Below, one piece after another: positions 1 to 7,724 of a DNA stretch of 59,304 nucleotides. The notes under the pieces were generated by a model. That model was not told the origin of the DNA and did not search any database. It saw nothing but the letters and a program-made list of their open reading frames with translations. The translations under genes were made by a program, and so were the position numbers. This stretch comes from a virus, in the IMG/VR virus record IMGVR_UViG_3300042691_035106, positions 1 to 59,304 of that record. The stretch is one strand, 5' to 3'. Within the stretch, counting starts at the first letter, position 1, and every line of letters starts with the position of its first letter.

Positions 1-230
1 TGCAGGACCGCTTTTTGTCATTCTGACCCAATCTATACTATTAGCGTTAGTTAGAAGTGACAGTCGTTATTGGAATAGCATATCGCCAAAACGCAAGTTG
101 AACGCCCTGATGCGGAAATCCCGCATCGAGGCGCTTGCATTCTGGACAGGTGCAAACTGGAAATTGCTCAGCCTGGCGAACGATGGCCGGCCGATCGAGA
201 TCTGTGGGGGCTCGCGACGATATCACCCTA
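1..230. other. Left-end non-coding stretch
   Basis: No convincing gene is visible. The first 80 bases are clearly more AT-rich than the rest of the window, as attachment regions often are. A minus-strand open frame over 47-391 has no protein-like composition. One CCCTATC (226-232) is the reverse complement of the right-arm motif GATAGGG. Confidence 0.4.
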
Positions 231-384
231 TCACGGCTGATCGGGCAAGGGCTTGTCAGGGCATTTTGAGCAGTAGAACCGCTGGCCATGCGGGCACAAC
301 GGAAGCGTTGCTGGGTGGTGGCCGCACGTCGGACTGTGGTCGGTTGGCTTGCCCCACAAAGTCTGCCTGCATTCCCTCGCTCAT
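231..384 (-). pseudogene. Small Cys/His-rich (zinc-ribbon-like) ORF, apparently frameshifted
   Basis: An ATG at 384 overlaps the previous stop as ATGA and has a good ribosome site, but its frame runs into non-protein-like sequence and stops at 256. One frame over, the same DNA reads as a plausible zinc-binding peptide with CGHH, then CPHGQRFYC, then SKC, ending in PLPDQP and a stop at 231-233. That frame has no ATG of its own. Dropping one base between about 361 and 378 joins start and body into a roughly 50-residue protein. This is either a real indel or a sequencing error. Confidence 0.4.
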
Positions 385-620
385 GTCTCACTCCTCAGCA
401 CAGCCTCGGATGCCTCAAGGGTGTCCCTGCGCGTCAAAGCGCAATGTCTGCATATCTGTTCGTCTGCGATCTCGGGGTGGCGGTCCCACCGATGCCTTGA
501 CGGCCAAAACCCCTGCCCGTCGCCGCACTCGCCAAAGTAGTAGGCCCGTATTTGCAGGTGTTCCTTTACCGTCATTCGTTCGGCTCGGAATTGCAGTACG
601 TTTTCTGGTAGCCCGCTCAT
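381..620 (-). CDS. Small hypothetical phage protein, 79 aa, with CxxC
   Basis: The start ATG overlaps the upstream stop (ATGA at 617-620). The protein has one CxxC pair (ICRHC, about residue 57) near the C-terminus and ends in EAVLRSE, the same ending as the protein encoded at 1661-1918. The shared ending is a DNA-level repeat that also contains the ribosome site of the next gene. Function unknown; it is one of the last genes of the leftward operon. Confidence 0.6.
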   Translation of the reverse strand: MSGLPENVLQFRAERMTVKEHLQIRAYYFGECGDGQGFWPSRHRWDRHPEIADEQICRHCALTRRDTLEASEAVLRSET

Positions 621-859
621 TTCAGCACAGCCTCGGAATGATACGGCATCGCATGGGCGAGGAAGATGGCCATCCCCTCACCATAGCCCAAACTGGACAG
701 CAGTTCGGTCACTAGCCAATCCAGCTTCATGTGCGCTTCGTGCCCGGCGTGAGCCGCGACGATTGCGAGACATTCCTGGCGAAACTCCTCCGCGCTCAAG
801 GGTGTCAGCATAGGCCCTGCGGCCTGCCCACCTGTCTCCGAAGTCGAAAACTGTGTCAT
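617..859 (-). CDS. Hypothetical phage protein, 80 aa
   Basis: The ATG at 859 (MTQFSTSETGG) gives a protein-like acidic and then helical sequence ending in SEAVLK. An upstream ATG at 928 would add a non-protein-like extension. It overlaps the 3' part of the frameshifted gene at 678-1464 by about 180 bases, which suggests that the true end of that gene has also been disturbed. Function unknown. Confidence 0.6.
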   Translation of the reverse strand: MTQFSTSETGGQAAGPMLTPLSAEEFRQECLAIVAAHAGHEAHMKLDWLVTELLSSLGYGEGMAIFLAHAMPYHSEAVLK

Positions 860-1464
860 AGCGCCACCCGTTTTGAGCCAGCGAAGTGCTGTCCGCGCTG
901 TCGAAGGGGTAATCGAAAGCCACCGCAACCCCGCGCATCATGTGCAGCACCGGCCAGCGGTTGCCCAAGGCCTTGGCGACCTCCTCCATCCGCGCGTGAT
1001 AGTCGGGGCAGTCGATCCCCTTGCCCGCGCCGGTCCATCCAAGACATACCCGGTCGAAACGCTCGCACAGTTTCAGCAGCCGCTCGATAGGCCCGTCCAT
1101 GTGCCATAGCGGCGCACCCTTTTGCCCGAACGGCCATTCGTTCAGCAGCGCATCGTTGAGCTGAGAAGGCGCGCCCGGCATATCGGGAATGACTGCCCAG
1201 CGTCCGGGGTGAAATAGGCGCGGCTCCAGCCATTGGTAATACGGCGCCCAGTCGCGATGCTCGGCCCATTCCTGTCCGGCCCGCTGCGCAGCTTTCCAGA
1301 ACGAGAACGCGCCGTTGTCGAAACATCACCGCAGGGCTGATCGCCTGCACTACCTCCACGTCATCGGGGCGGTAGAACGAGACACACATTGCCCGGCCTG
1401 CGCATACGTCCAGCAAAGCTGCGCGCGGCGTCATGGGGGTGCCGTGGTGGATTATCTTACCCAT
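678..1464 (-). pseudogene. Conserved phage protein (MLDNGAFSF/HMLRG type) broken by a +1 frameshift
   Basis: From the ATG at 1464 (or 1434) the frame reads MTPRAALLDVCAGRAMC and reaches PAVMF, then turns into nonsense. Removing one base from the AAA at 1321-1323 (minus strand TTTC read as TTC) restores FDNGAFSFWKAAQRAG, then APYYQWLEPRLFHPGRWAV, IPDMPGAPSQL, and WHMDGP to a conserved-looking YPFDSADSTSLAQNG. I recall this as a widespread alphaproteobacterial phage family of unknown function. The restored frame stays open to 678, inside the next gene. Frameshift, programmed slip or sequencing error cannot be told apart here. Confidence 0.6.
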
Positions 1465-1664
1465 ATCCTGCCATCCCGCTTTTCGAGCTTGCCAACTTCG
1501 ATGAGCTTCTTGATCGTGCTAGGCATGAAGTCGCCAGTCTCGTCTTGCGCGAGATAGATGCGCCCGCCGTTAGCCGTCTTGGCGATGGCACAACTACCGC
1601 CGCGCTTGCTGATCCATTCCAGCGCATGTTTCATGACGGCAGTTGTTTTCGCAAATTCGCTCAT
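1452..1664 (-). CDS. Hypothetical protein, 70 aa, winged-helix-like
   Basis: The start overlaps the upstream stop as ATGA (1661-1664), and the stop overlaps the next gene's first codons. The C-terminal half (TIKKLIEVGKLEKRDGRIWVR) resembles the recognition helix and wing of small DNA-binding proteins. The N-terminal half is a short helix followed by a glycine-rich turn. No family is assigned. Confidence 0.6.
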   Translation of the reverse strand: MSEFAKTTAVMKHALEWISKRGGSCAIAKTANGGRIYLAQDETGDFMPSTIKKLIEVGKLEKRDGRIWVR

Positions 1665-1918
1665 TTCTCACTCCTCAGCACAGCCTCAAGCGCTATCTGC
1701 GCAGGGCCGGGGATGGTGCCGCCAGGACGGCGGCCCGTTTTCTCGGTGATCGCTATGCCATTGAGCCCATTGCGAACCGTTTTGCCGGTCAAATTCGCTA
1801 AGTGTCTGAATCCCCACGACGCGAATTTTAAGATTGTAATCTCCATCGGCCCCGAGAGGCGCGGAAATCGTGGGGTCGGGAAGTGCGTTTTCCCCACTGT
1901 TTCCCGTTCGCGATTCAT
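1661..1918 (-). CDS. Hypothetical protein, 85 aa
   Basis: The ATG at 1918 overlaps the integrase stop (ATGA, 1915-1918); an internal ATG at 1846 (MEITILKFASWG) is an alternative. The protein is basic and ends in the EAVLRSE cassette described above. Its place directly after integrase in the operon is the only functional clue. Function unknown. Confidence 0.5.
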   Translation of the reverse strand: MNRERETVGKTHFPTPRFPRLSGPMEITILKFASWGFRHLANLTGKTVRNGLNGIAITEKTGRRPGGTIPGPAQIALEAVLRSEK

Positions 1919-2925
1919 TCCGCCCTGCTCCTCGCCTCGAATTTGAGCATCGCCGCCTGCCCGAGCCGGTCGTTGTTGACCTTGGCGGCGTAGTGTTCGA
2001 CCACCTGGAACGTCTGCCCGGTGATCGCCGAAACCTCGGGCACGGTGCAGCCCTCTTCGAGCAGGGCGATCACCGCGTTCTTGCGCAGCCCATGCGGGAC
2101 GGTCTCAACGCCCCGGGCGCGGGTGAAGGCTTGCAATTCAAGCCGCAGCCGGCGCTGGTCGGTTCCGCTCAGAATGGTGATTCCGGTCGGGGTGGTGCGA
2201 TCGAGTTCGGCGCGCAGATCGCGGTGGACCGGGATCGCCAGGGTCTTGCGGAAGCGCCGGGTCTTTTGCGGCGTGATCCGGATCACGCTGCCCCGGACAT
2301 CGCCCCAGCGCAGCGCGCAGGCATCGCCGATCCGCAGCCCGGTGAAGTAGAGCAGGTGCACGGCGAGGCGCACCGTGGCGCGCTCGCTGGCCAAGGCGGC
2401 TTGGAGCACGTCTTCGGGCCAGGGATCATGCTCGCCGCCCTTGGCGCGCTCGATGTCCTTCGTCGGCTCTAGTTTGGTCTTGCCGCGGCGCCGGGCCCAG
2501 CGATAGAGCACTGCGAGAACGGCCGTCACTGCGTTGCGGGTGCCTGCGTTCCAGTTCTCGTTGTCGAGCACGAGGCGCACGTCGGCGGGGTGCAGATCGT
2601 CGGCCGGAAACTCGCCCCAGAACTCGACAATCCGCCGGAGCTGCGAGCGATAGAGCCGCTGGGTGTTGTCGGCCTTGTCCGCCAGATCGCTCGAGCGGCG
2701 GTATTCCTCGACCAGATCAGCGACCGTCGCCTGCGCTTCGACCTGGCGCTTGGTACGGCCGGCGAGCAGCGCGGCATAGCTATCGTGGAAGCCGACCGTG
2801 CCGGGCTGGGGCATCGGGGCGTAGATTGCCTTGCCGCCAGCCTTTTGGCCGGTGTTGAAATAGGCGTACCAGCGGACGCCCCGGCGCACGTATTTGACGT
2901 GCTTGAGATCAGGCGGCTTTCTCAT
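1915..2925 (-). CDS. int: Tyrosine-type integrase
   Basis: Site-specific recombinase that would join phage and host attachment sites. At 336 aa it has the usual size. An N-terminal SAM-like DNA-binding part (about residues 65-160) precedes the catalytic domain. Visible catalytic elements are the first arginine in FTGLRIGDAC (about residue 196), HGLRKN (H-x-x-R, about 277) and the tyrosine in EHYAAKVN (about 311). It overlaps the excisionase-like gene upstream by 17 bases, so the two are translated together. It lies 1.9 kb from the left end of the window. Confidence 0.93.
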   Translation of the reverse strand: MRKPPDLKHVKYVRRGVRWYAYFNTGQKAGGKAIYAPMPQPGTVGFHDSYAALLAGRTKRQVEAQATVADLVEEYRRSSDLADKADNTQRLYRSQLRRIVEFWGEFPADDLHPADVRLVLDNENWNAGTRNAVTAVLAVLYRWARRRGKTKLEPTKDIERAKGGEHDPWPEDVLQAALASERATVRLAVHLLYFTGLRIGDACALRWGDVRGSVIRITPQKTRRFRKTLAIPVHRDLRAELDRTTPTGITILSGTDQRRLRLELQAFTRARGVETVPHGLRKNAVIALLEEGCTVPEVSAITGQTFQVVEHYAAKVNNDRLGQAAMLKFEARSRAE

Positions 2926-3145
2926 AACGCTCTCTCAGTTTGTTGCGATAGGACGGCTCGGGGGTGTCGCCGCTCAGAATCGCAATCGCGGCGTCGAGCG
3001 CATCCTTGCACCAGTGTTCGCGCTTGCCCAGCATGATCGGTGCCGGGAGCCGCCCAGCGCTCACCTCGCGCTCGAATGCCGCCTCGCTGGTGTCGAGGTA
3101 TTCCGCCGCGGTCTTGCGCTTCATAAGGGCGGGCCAGCGGGTCAT
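2909..3145 (-). CDS. Excisionase-like helix-turn-helix protein, 78 aa
   Basis: The sequence KTAAEYLDTSEAAFEREV is a typical winged-helix first helix-turn-helix, as in MerR/AlpA-type excisionases. It is followed by a basic turn (GRLPAP) and a C-terminal helix. The ATG at 3145 overlaps the methyltransferase stop (ATGA). Adjacency and overlap with integrase support a role as recombination directionality factor; this is inferred from context. Confidence 0.7.
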   Translation of the reverse strand: MTRWPALMKRKTAAEYLDTSEAAFEREVSAGRLPAPIMLGKREHWCKDALDAAIAILSGDTPEPSYRNKLRERYEKAA

Positions 3146-3699
3146 GCGAATTTCCCCGTTTCATCGCCGAAACTGTCCCAACCAGCGCGATTTGCGCGCG
3201 AAAAGACCTCGGCATAGGGCCCTGCAAACAGTTGCTCGACCATCGCGTATTGGTCTTCCGGCTTGCGGCTGTGCTCGCGCACCGGAGCGACGATCAGGTT
3301 GCGCACCGACCGCGACCGGACCTTGGGCTTGCCGAGTGTGCCGAGCAGGAAGAATTCGGCGGCCGAGCGGAAGCAATAGCCGGTGCCGAACGCCCAGGCA
3401 TTGCCGGTGCTCGACTGCTTGGCCCATGCGCCGGCGGACTTGAAGGTGAAGCCCCACGCGCGCATCAGGTCGATCGCATCGGGCAGCATCGGCGCGGTGG
3501 CCCACATCAGCAGCGCACAATCCGGCGCGGCAAGCTGGCTTACCGGCAGTGCGGCGATGTCGGCGGTGGACATGCAGGCGTAGTGCGCGACCGGATTCTT
3601 GATCTCGCCCTTGGCGCTGAAATTGCGGAAGTACCACGGCGGATCGGCGAGGATCGCGCTGTACCCGAACATCTTGAGGGAGCCGAAGGGCCAGGTCAT
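3142..3699 (-). CDS. MT-A70-family adenine DNA methyltransferase
   Basis: The catalytic DPPW motif is at residues 19-22 (AILADPPWYF), followed by the MT-A70 pattern with ALLMWATAP and a C-terminal SRNLIVAPVREHSRKPEDQY-like segment, here with RNLIVAP and HSRKP visible. At 185 aa it is a compact family member. It likely methylates adenine N6 in phage DNA, which would protect against host restriction or alter regulation. Start and stop both lie in 4-base overlaps with neighbours. Confidence 0.9.
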   Translation of the reverse strand: MTWPFGSLKMFGYSAILADPPWYFRNFSAKGEIKNPVAHYACMSTADIAALPVSQLAAPDCALLMWATAPMLPDAIDLMRAWGFTFKSAGAWAKQSSTGNAWAFGTGYCFRSAAEFFLLGTLGKPKVRSRSVRNLIVAPVREHSRKPEDQYAMVEQLFAGPYAEVFSRANRAGWDSFGDETGKFA

Positions 3700-3941
3700 A
3701 GGAGCGGCCCCGGCTTGTCCTGCTTACGCTTGGCAAAGCGTTTCTCGTGGATTTCGCGCATCACCGGACAATCCCAGTCGCATTCCTCGCTGCCCGCCTT
3801 GCCGCATTGGCCGCCCGGCCCCATCGCACAGTCGATCCAGTCGAGCGTGCAATCATCGCAGGTGCAGTCGCAGGGGTGACCGAACTGGTCTAAGTCGGTG
3901 TCGTCGCCATACCAGTCGGCGGCATCGGTGCGCGCGGTCAT
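3696..3941 (-). CDS. Cysteine-rich small protein, 81 aa
   Basis: The start at 3941 overlaps the upstream stop. The body has a dense cysteine cluster (CDCTCDDC, then C, C, C, CDWDC), suggesting metal binding. The C-terminus is basic (RFAKRKQDKPG). It belongs to the string of small metal-binding proteins in this operon. No function is known to me. Confidence 0.6.
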   Translation of the reverse strand: MTARTDAADWYGDDTDLDQFGHPCDCTCDDCTLDWIDCAMGPGGQCGKAGSEECDWDCPVMREIHEKRFAKRKQDKPGPLL

Positions 3942-4189
3942 GTCGCCGCCCTCCCGGCCTTCCACTCCCCAAACGCCGCAGCGTGGGCGCCGCACAGATC
4001 CTTGTCCGCCACCGGCGAGGTCGTGCAGCGCGGGCAAAGCGGCGCGTCGCAGGTGCCGGTTTTCTTGCCAGCAACCTTCCAGTCGCAGAGCAGCGTCGCC
4101 GCGTTTCCGCACTTGCAGCGCTGGCGGCGGCGAGACGAGCAGACGATTGCACGGCCGCCATCGGGCATGGTGACGACATCGCAGGTCAT
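3938..4189 (-). CDS. Zinc-ribbon-like phage protein, 83 aa
   Basis: The chosen ATG at 4189 overlaps the previous stop. Cysteines occur as CSSRRRQRCKCG, then LCDW, then CDAPLCPRC, then LCGAH, giving two or three possible zinc knuckles. I recall this pattern as a recurrent small protein of alphaproteobacterial phages, near methyltransferase and recombination genes. Function unknown; nucleic-acid or protein binding is possible. Confidence 0.65.
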   Translation of the reverse strand: MTCDVVTMPDGGRAIVCSSRRRQRCKCGNAATLLCDWKVAGKKTGTCDAPLCPRCTTSPVADKDLCGAHAAAFGEWKAGRAAT

Positions 4190-4434
4190 GCTAATTCCCA
4201 TTCCTCGATCTCAAACGCATGTGGCACCTTGCTGACCCACCACTGGGTCGGCGGCCGACCACCAAACGCAGGCCACGGCGCGAGCCCGAGCTTGGCGGTG
4301 TCATGCCCGCCGAACAGGCGAACATGGACGTTGCGCCAGCCAGTGACCTCGCCGAACTGGTCGCGGATCTCGCACTGCGGCGGGAGGTGGCCGGGGTTGG
4401 GTTGGTAAGCCACGTCACTGCACCACCCCGCCAT
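4186..4434 (-). CDS. Hypothetical protein, 82 aa
   Basis: The sequence is rich in tryptophan and proline (PPTQWWVSKVPHAFEIEEWE near the C-terminus), as in a small beta-sheet protein. Two starts are possible: ATG 4434, overlapping the upstream gene by 20 bases, or GTG 4413, just after the upstream stop. No family is recognised. Confidence 0.55.
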   Translation of the reverse strand: MAGWCSDVAYQPNPGHLPPQCEIRDQFGEVTGWRNVHVRLFGGHDTAKLGLAPWPAFGGRPPTQWWVSKVPHAFEIEEWELA

Positions 4435-4720
4435 CCAGCATCGCCGCCAACCTGATCAGCGAGGCGCCGAAGTTGCGCGCGGAATCGGCATCGATCTGGA
4501 CGATCTGGCCTTGGCCCTTGACCGGGCAGTAGGTGAGCAGCGCGACGCTGACCGGATCGTTGCCGACGCCCTTGGTGATGATCAAGGAGGAGAGCCCGGG
4601 GACTTCGTCGCAATCGACCAGGCCGCGCGGGGTCTGGATCGCCATCGGGCCGATCGCTTCGAGCGCGCAGTTGGTGGTCATGTAGCCGTCGAGCTTGTTG
4701 ATTTTGGTGGGATCAGACAT
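4415..4720 (-). CDS. Hypothetical protein, 101 aa
   Basis: The ATG at 4720 (MSDPTKINKLDG) is preferred over an upstream in-frame start because it fits the overlap pattern. The protein looks like a small beta-rich fold with a C-terminal helix (ARNFGASLIRLAAML). No family is recognised. It lies downstream of recT in the recombination part of the operon. Confidence 0.55.
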   Translation of the reverse strand: MSDPTKINKLDGYMTTNCALEAIGPMAIQTPRGLVDCDEVPGLSSLIITKGVGNDPVSVALLTYCPVKGQGQIVQIDADSARNFGASLIRLAAMLDGGVVQ

Positions 4721-4916
4721 TGCCGACCATCCCCTCGCCCAAGAGCTTGGCAACCTCATGGCGCATCATCCACGCCCAATTCCGCTCGCAACGCTCGAAC
4801 GCCGCGGCCTCGCGCTCGTGCCCCCGCTCGCGCAGCCGTTCGGCGCAGTTCTCGCGCGCCATCTGCATCACGTCGGCCGGGGCCTCGATCGGCGGGAGAT
4901 CATGGATCGTGCTCAT
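4713..4916 (-). CDS. Hypothetical protein, 67 aa
   Basis: A mostly helical, charged protein (ENCAERLRERGHEREAAAFERCERNWAWMMRHEVAKLL). The start lies 6 bases past the recT stop and has a GAGGCGG ribosome site. No function is known; it is co-transcribed with recT. Confidence 0.6.
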   Translation of the reverse strand: MSTIHDLPPIEAPADVMQMARENCAERLRERGHEREAAAFERCERNWAWMMRHEVAKLLGEGMVGNV

Positions 4917-4922
4917 GCCGCC

Positions 4923-6269
4923 TCAACCCTCCGCCTGCTTGCTCAGCTCGCGGCGCTTGGCAGCAACCAGCCCGTCCAGTTCCTCGATCACCTCATCGGG
5001 CAGCCCGGCGCGAATCTTGGCGAACTCGTCGTCGGCCGACTTGAGGTGCTGCTTGTTCTTGGCCTGGGCGACGGCGCTGCGGATCCACTGGACCTTGCCC
5101 CACCATGCGGGCTTTTCATCTTCGACCTGCGCCTCACCGCGCTGTTCATCGGCTGGCCCTTCGGCGGCGGCGGGGTTGTCCTCGGCCAAGGTCCCGTCAT
5201 TGCCATCGATCGGCTTGCCGTCGTAGATGTCCCTCCCGGCGTCGAGCGCGCGGGCCTGTTCCTCGCTCACCTCGGTCATGCCGGTGGCGGCATCGCGCGC
5301 GGGTTCGTCGATGATCTCGCCGGTCTGCTGGTCGAAGTTCGTGGGGATTTCGTCGTTCAACTCTTCGGCGAGGGTCTGAGGTTGGACTTCGCCGGTCTCA
5401 GGATCGTGCTGTCCTTCGATGTCTTCGGGGTTGGGCAGCGCGACCGGCTTGGCACCATCTACCGCATCGAGCAGGTGCGCGGCGCTTGCGGCGGCTTCGA
5501 ATTCGCGGCCCTCGACATCGACGATCACGTCACCGCTCATCGGCAGGGTCTTGCTGTGGCGGCGCATCACGGTCTTGCGGGCCATCTCGCCGAACCAGTC
5601 GGCCCACGGCCCCTTGGAGACCCGCGCCTGGCCCTTGCGGTCGCGGGTGGCGCCGGTCTGGCTGGCCTCACGAACCTTGTTGATCTCGCCGCGGCGCATA
5701 ACCTCGGCAGACACCGAGCCGTCCTTCATTCGGGCCAGAGAATAGGCCGCAACGATCTGGTCGTCGGTCAGCGCTTCATCGGGCAGATCGAGCATCGGGC
5801 GATGCCGGATCGGCGGCTCCATCCCGACCTCATAGATGAATGCGCCGGCCTCGACCTCGGCGCGGTAAACCAGCCCGGTCTGCAGGCTGACGATCTCGCC
5901 AGACTGGACGATCTTCTTCCGCAGCCCGTAAACCATCGGCATGTATTGCACGAGTTGCTTGCGCTGCCAGTTGCCCTGGGCGTCTTTCGAGGAGGTCGAG
6001 AAGATCACCAGCGCCGCCTCGCGGCCATCGGGGAGCAGGCCGTCCTGTGCCGCCTTCATTGCCGAGACGATCAGCGACTGGCGATCGGCGGCGAGCAGTT
6101 CGGGGTTGCTCTGCGCGGCGGTCACGATGGTGCGCTGCAGCTTTTCCGGGCTGATGTGGCTGGGAAGCGCCTTCTTGAACTCGTCGGCGCGCTGTTCGAG
6201 CTGGGTCGCGAGCTTGACGAGCGGTGGGGTTTCCTTGCGCTCGGCAGGAAGGTTGCTGGGGGCGTTCAT
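4923..6269 (-). CDS. recT: RecT-family single-strand annealing protein with long C-terminal extension
   Basis: RecT proteins bind single-stranded DNA and anneal complementary strands during phage recombination. Residues about 20-290 match the family, with LLPDGREAALVIF and the downstream VQYMPMVYGLRKKI, and a basic KTVMRRHSKTLPMSGD stretch. At 448 aa it is longer than typical RecT (about 270-370 aa); the extra part is an acidic, low-complexity linker and a helical tail. The start at 6269 is the only ATG before the domain. A partner exonuclease is not obvious, though DUF3820-like and accessory proteins are encoded nearby. Confidence 0.85.
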   Translation of the reverse strand: MNAPSNLPAERKETPPLVKLATQLEQRADEFKKALPSHISPEKLQRTIVTAAQSNPELLAADRQSLIVSAMKAAQDGLLPDGREAALVIFSTSSKDAQGNWQRKQLVQYMPMVYGLRKKIVQSGEIVSLQTGLVYRAEVEAGAFIYEVGMEPPIRHRPMLDLPDEALTDDQIVAAYSLARMKDGSVSAEVMRRGEINKVREASQTGATRDRKGQARVSKGPWADWFGEMARKTVMRRHSKTLPMSGDVIVDVEGREFEAAASAAHLLDAVDGAKPVALPNPEDIEGQHDPETGEVQPQTLAEELNDEIPTNFDQQTGEIIDEPARDAATGMTEVSEEQARALDAGRDIYDGKPIDGNDGTLAEDNPAAAEGPADEQRGEAQVEDEKPAWWGKVQWIRSAVAQAKNKQHLKSADDEFAKIRAGLPDEVIEELDGLVAAKRRELSKQAEG

Positions 6270-6295
6270 GTTGATGGTCTCCGTTTCAGGTGGGG

Positions 6296-6556
6296 TCAGG
6301 GAAAGGTCACGTCGGACCCGAGCGCCTTGTCGAGAATCGCGCTGTCGGTATCCTCGCCGGTGATTTTTCCGAGGATCGGCTTGGTCGGGAACGACGGGGC
6401 GGCATCGCTTACACTGACCACTTCGACGCGCTTCCAGCCATCGCTGCGGGCATCGGCGACCTTGACAAAATCGCCCGGCGCGACCGGCTCGCCGTCGTTG
6501 TGATAGGTATAGGTCCGGGCGTCGCTCGCGCGGAACTTGCAGGCTACGTATTGCAT
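6296..6556 (-). CDS. Small beta-barrel-like protein next to recT, 86 aa
   Basis: The ribosome site GAGGAGAGAG precedes the ATG at 6556. The body (TYTYHNDGEPVAPGDFVKV, then VEVVSVSDAAP) resembles the short strand-turn-strand fold of the PriA 3'-binding domain or a KOW-like barrel. This suggests a DNA-end or replication-restart role, but it is only a resemblance. It sits between the DUF1351-like gene and recT. Confidence 0.55.
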   Translation of the reverse strand: MQYVACKFRASDARTYTYHNDGEPVAPGDFVKVADARSDGWKRVEVVSVSDAAPSFPTKPILGKITGEDTDSAILDKALGSDVTFP

Positions 6557-6567
6557 CGCCTCTCTCC

Positions 6568-7362
6568 TCAGCGGTTGTTGACCTTGATTTCCTCCCGGAA
6601 CTCGACGCCGGGCAGTTCGGTGGCCTTGGTCGCCTTGGCGAGCCGGGCGGTGGCGGCGTCGATCGCTTCCTTGACCTTGGCGTCGTGGCGAACGGATTTG
6701 AACGCCTTGGCGTAGTCGACCACAATCGGGACCAAGATCACGCTGGTCGAAACCGTGGCGCCATCATCGGAGCGGATCGGCGCAGCTTTGACCGGCTCGG
6801 GTTCGGGCTCCGGCAGCGGCGGCAGCGCGGCGGGCTCGATGTTGTTCTCGCGCGCCAATTCTTCGAGACGGCGGCGCTCGGCCTCGATCCGCTGGCGCTC
6901 GGCCTCGGCCTTGGCGCGTTCCTCGTTGGCGATACGCTGGCGCTCTCTGGCGTAGGACTGTTGCAGCCCCTCGACGATCTGGCGTCCGGTGATGATCCGC
7001 TGGACCAGCGCGTTCTTCTGGCCATCGCAGAGCCGGCCGCCAAGCAGGTACGGGGCCTTGACCGCGGTGTGGACCGCCTCGACGTGCTTCTCGCAGGCGC
7101 GCAGCGTGTTGACGAGGCTGCCGCACTTCGCGAGGCTTTCGTCGTCGCTGCAGAACGCGCGGTGGACCGCGCCCTGGGCATCCTCGGCGCCGAGCAGGTC
7201 GTCGAGCTTCTGCAGGAAGTCGGGGCGCTCGGCGAGCAAGGTTTCGCGGAACTCGGCCGGAATGGTTTCCTCAAGCGGCGGGCGATTGTGCCCTTTGGGG
7301 GCTGGCGCGGCGGACTGCTCGGGCCAGGGCTGGACATCGGGAAATACGGGTTGGCTTGCCAT
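6568..7362 (-). CDS. Coiled-coil recombination accessory protein (DUF1351-like)
   Basis: The start at 7362 follows a strong GAGAGGAGA site; an in-frame start upstream is not protein-like. The middle is a long charged coiled coil (about residues 120-175, with repeated ERQRIEAERRRLEE-type heptads) after a helical N-terminal half. The C-terminal part (VDYAKAFKSVRHDAKVKEAI) ends in a short globular segment. Proteins of this shape commonly sit beside RecT-type annealing proteins. Its role there is inferred from position. Confidence 0.55.
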   Translation of the reverse strand: MASQPVFPDVQPWPEQSAAPAPKGHNRPPLEETIPAEFRETLLAERPDFLQKLDDLLGAEDAQGAVHRAFCSDDESLAKCGSLVNTLRACEKHVEAVHTAVKAPYLLGGRLCDGQKNALVQRIITGRQIVEGLQQSYARERQRIANEERAKAEAERQRIEAERRRLEELARENNIEPAALPPLPEPEPEPVKAAPIRSDDGATVSTSVILVPIVVDYAKAFKSVRHDAKVKEAIDAATARLAKATKATELPGVEFREEIKVNNR

Positions 7363-7376
7363 CGAATCGTCTCCTC

Positions 7377-7724
7377 TCAAAACTGCAACGGCGTGGCGCG
7401 ACTGAGCGGATCGACCCGCCGCCCGACCTCGGCGTAAGCGCTCTCGGGCGCGTGCTGGCGGGCCCATTCGCGGCGGGCGATCAGCGCGCGGTATTCAGCC
7501 TCGGTGATCGGGGAGCCGGTGCAGGCGGGCCAGATGCGGTTCCAGTCGTCGAAGTATTCACCGTCGACGAAGGCCATCCAGCGCGGCGTGCGGTCCAGTT
7601 CCTCGCCGGTGACCGGATCGAGCGGGGCGCCGAAGCGGATTTCGACGCCGCAGACCACGGTGCCGCGCGCGAGACGGTGGCGGAAGAAGCCGGCGACGGG
7701 CTGGGATACGTCCTGGGGGATCAT
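7377..7724 (-). CDS. Hypothetical phage protein, 115 aa
   Basis: The ATG at 7724 overlaps the upstream stop (ATGA). The first half is beta-rich (GTVVCGVEIRFGAPLDP), the second helical with PITEAEYRALIARREWA. I believe related proteins occur in other alphaproteobacterial phages in the same spot before the recombination genes. Function unknown. Confidence 0.6.
   Translation of the reverse strand: MIPQDVSQPVAGFFRHRLARGTVVCGVEIRFGAPLDPVTGEELDRTPRWMAFVDGEYFDDWNRIWPACTGSPITEAEYRALIARREWARQHAPESAYAEVGRRVDPLSRATPLQF

Larger units (their letters stand above)
377..1687. repeat. Gene-boundary repeat: stop, ribosome site and start cassette
   Basis: A 31-base sequence at 377-407 recurs at 1657-1687 with one mismatch (385 versus 1665). 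On the minus strand it encodes the C-terminal EAVLRSE, a stop, GAGGAG and the next ATGAGC. A shorter third copy lies at about 614-637, lacking an internal stretch. The copies sit exactly at gene junctions. Confidence 0.7.

Noticed and set aside
47-391. 114-residue minus-strand frame at the left end
   Set aside because: Its composition is not protein-like and a different frame shows the coherent zinc-ribbon sequence.
4695-6503. 602-residue + strand open frame opposite recT
   Set aside because: It is antisense to recT and its neighbours, with no ribosome site and Arg/Leu/Gly-rich composition typical of a shadow frame in high-GC DNA.
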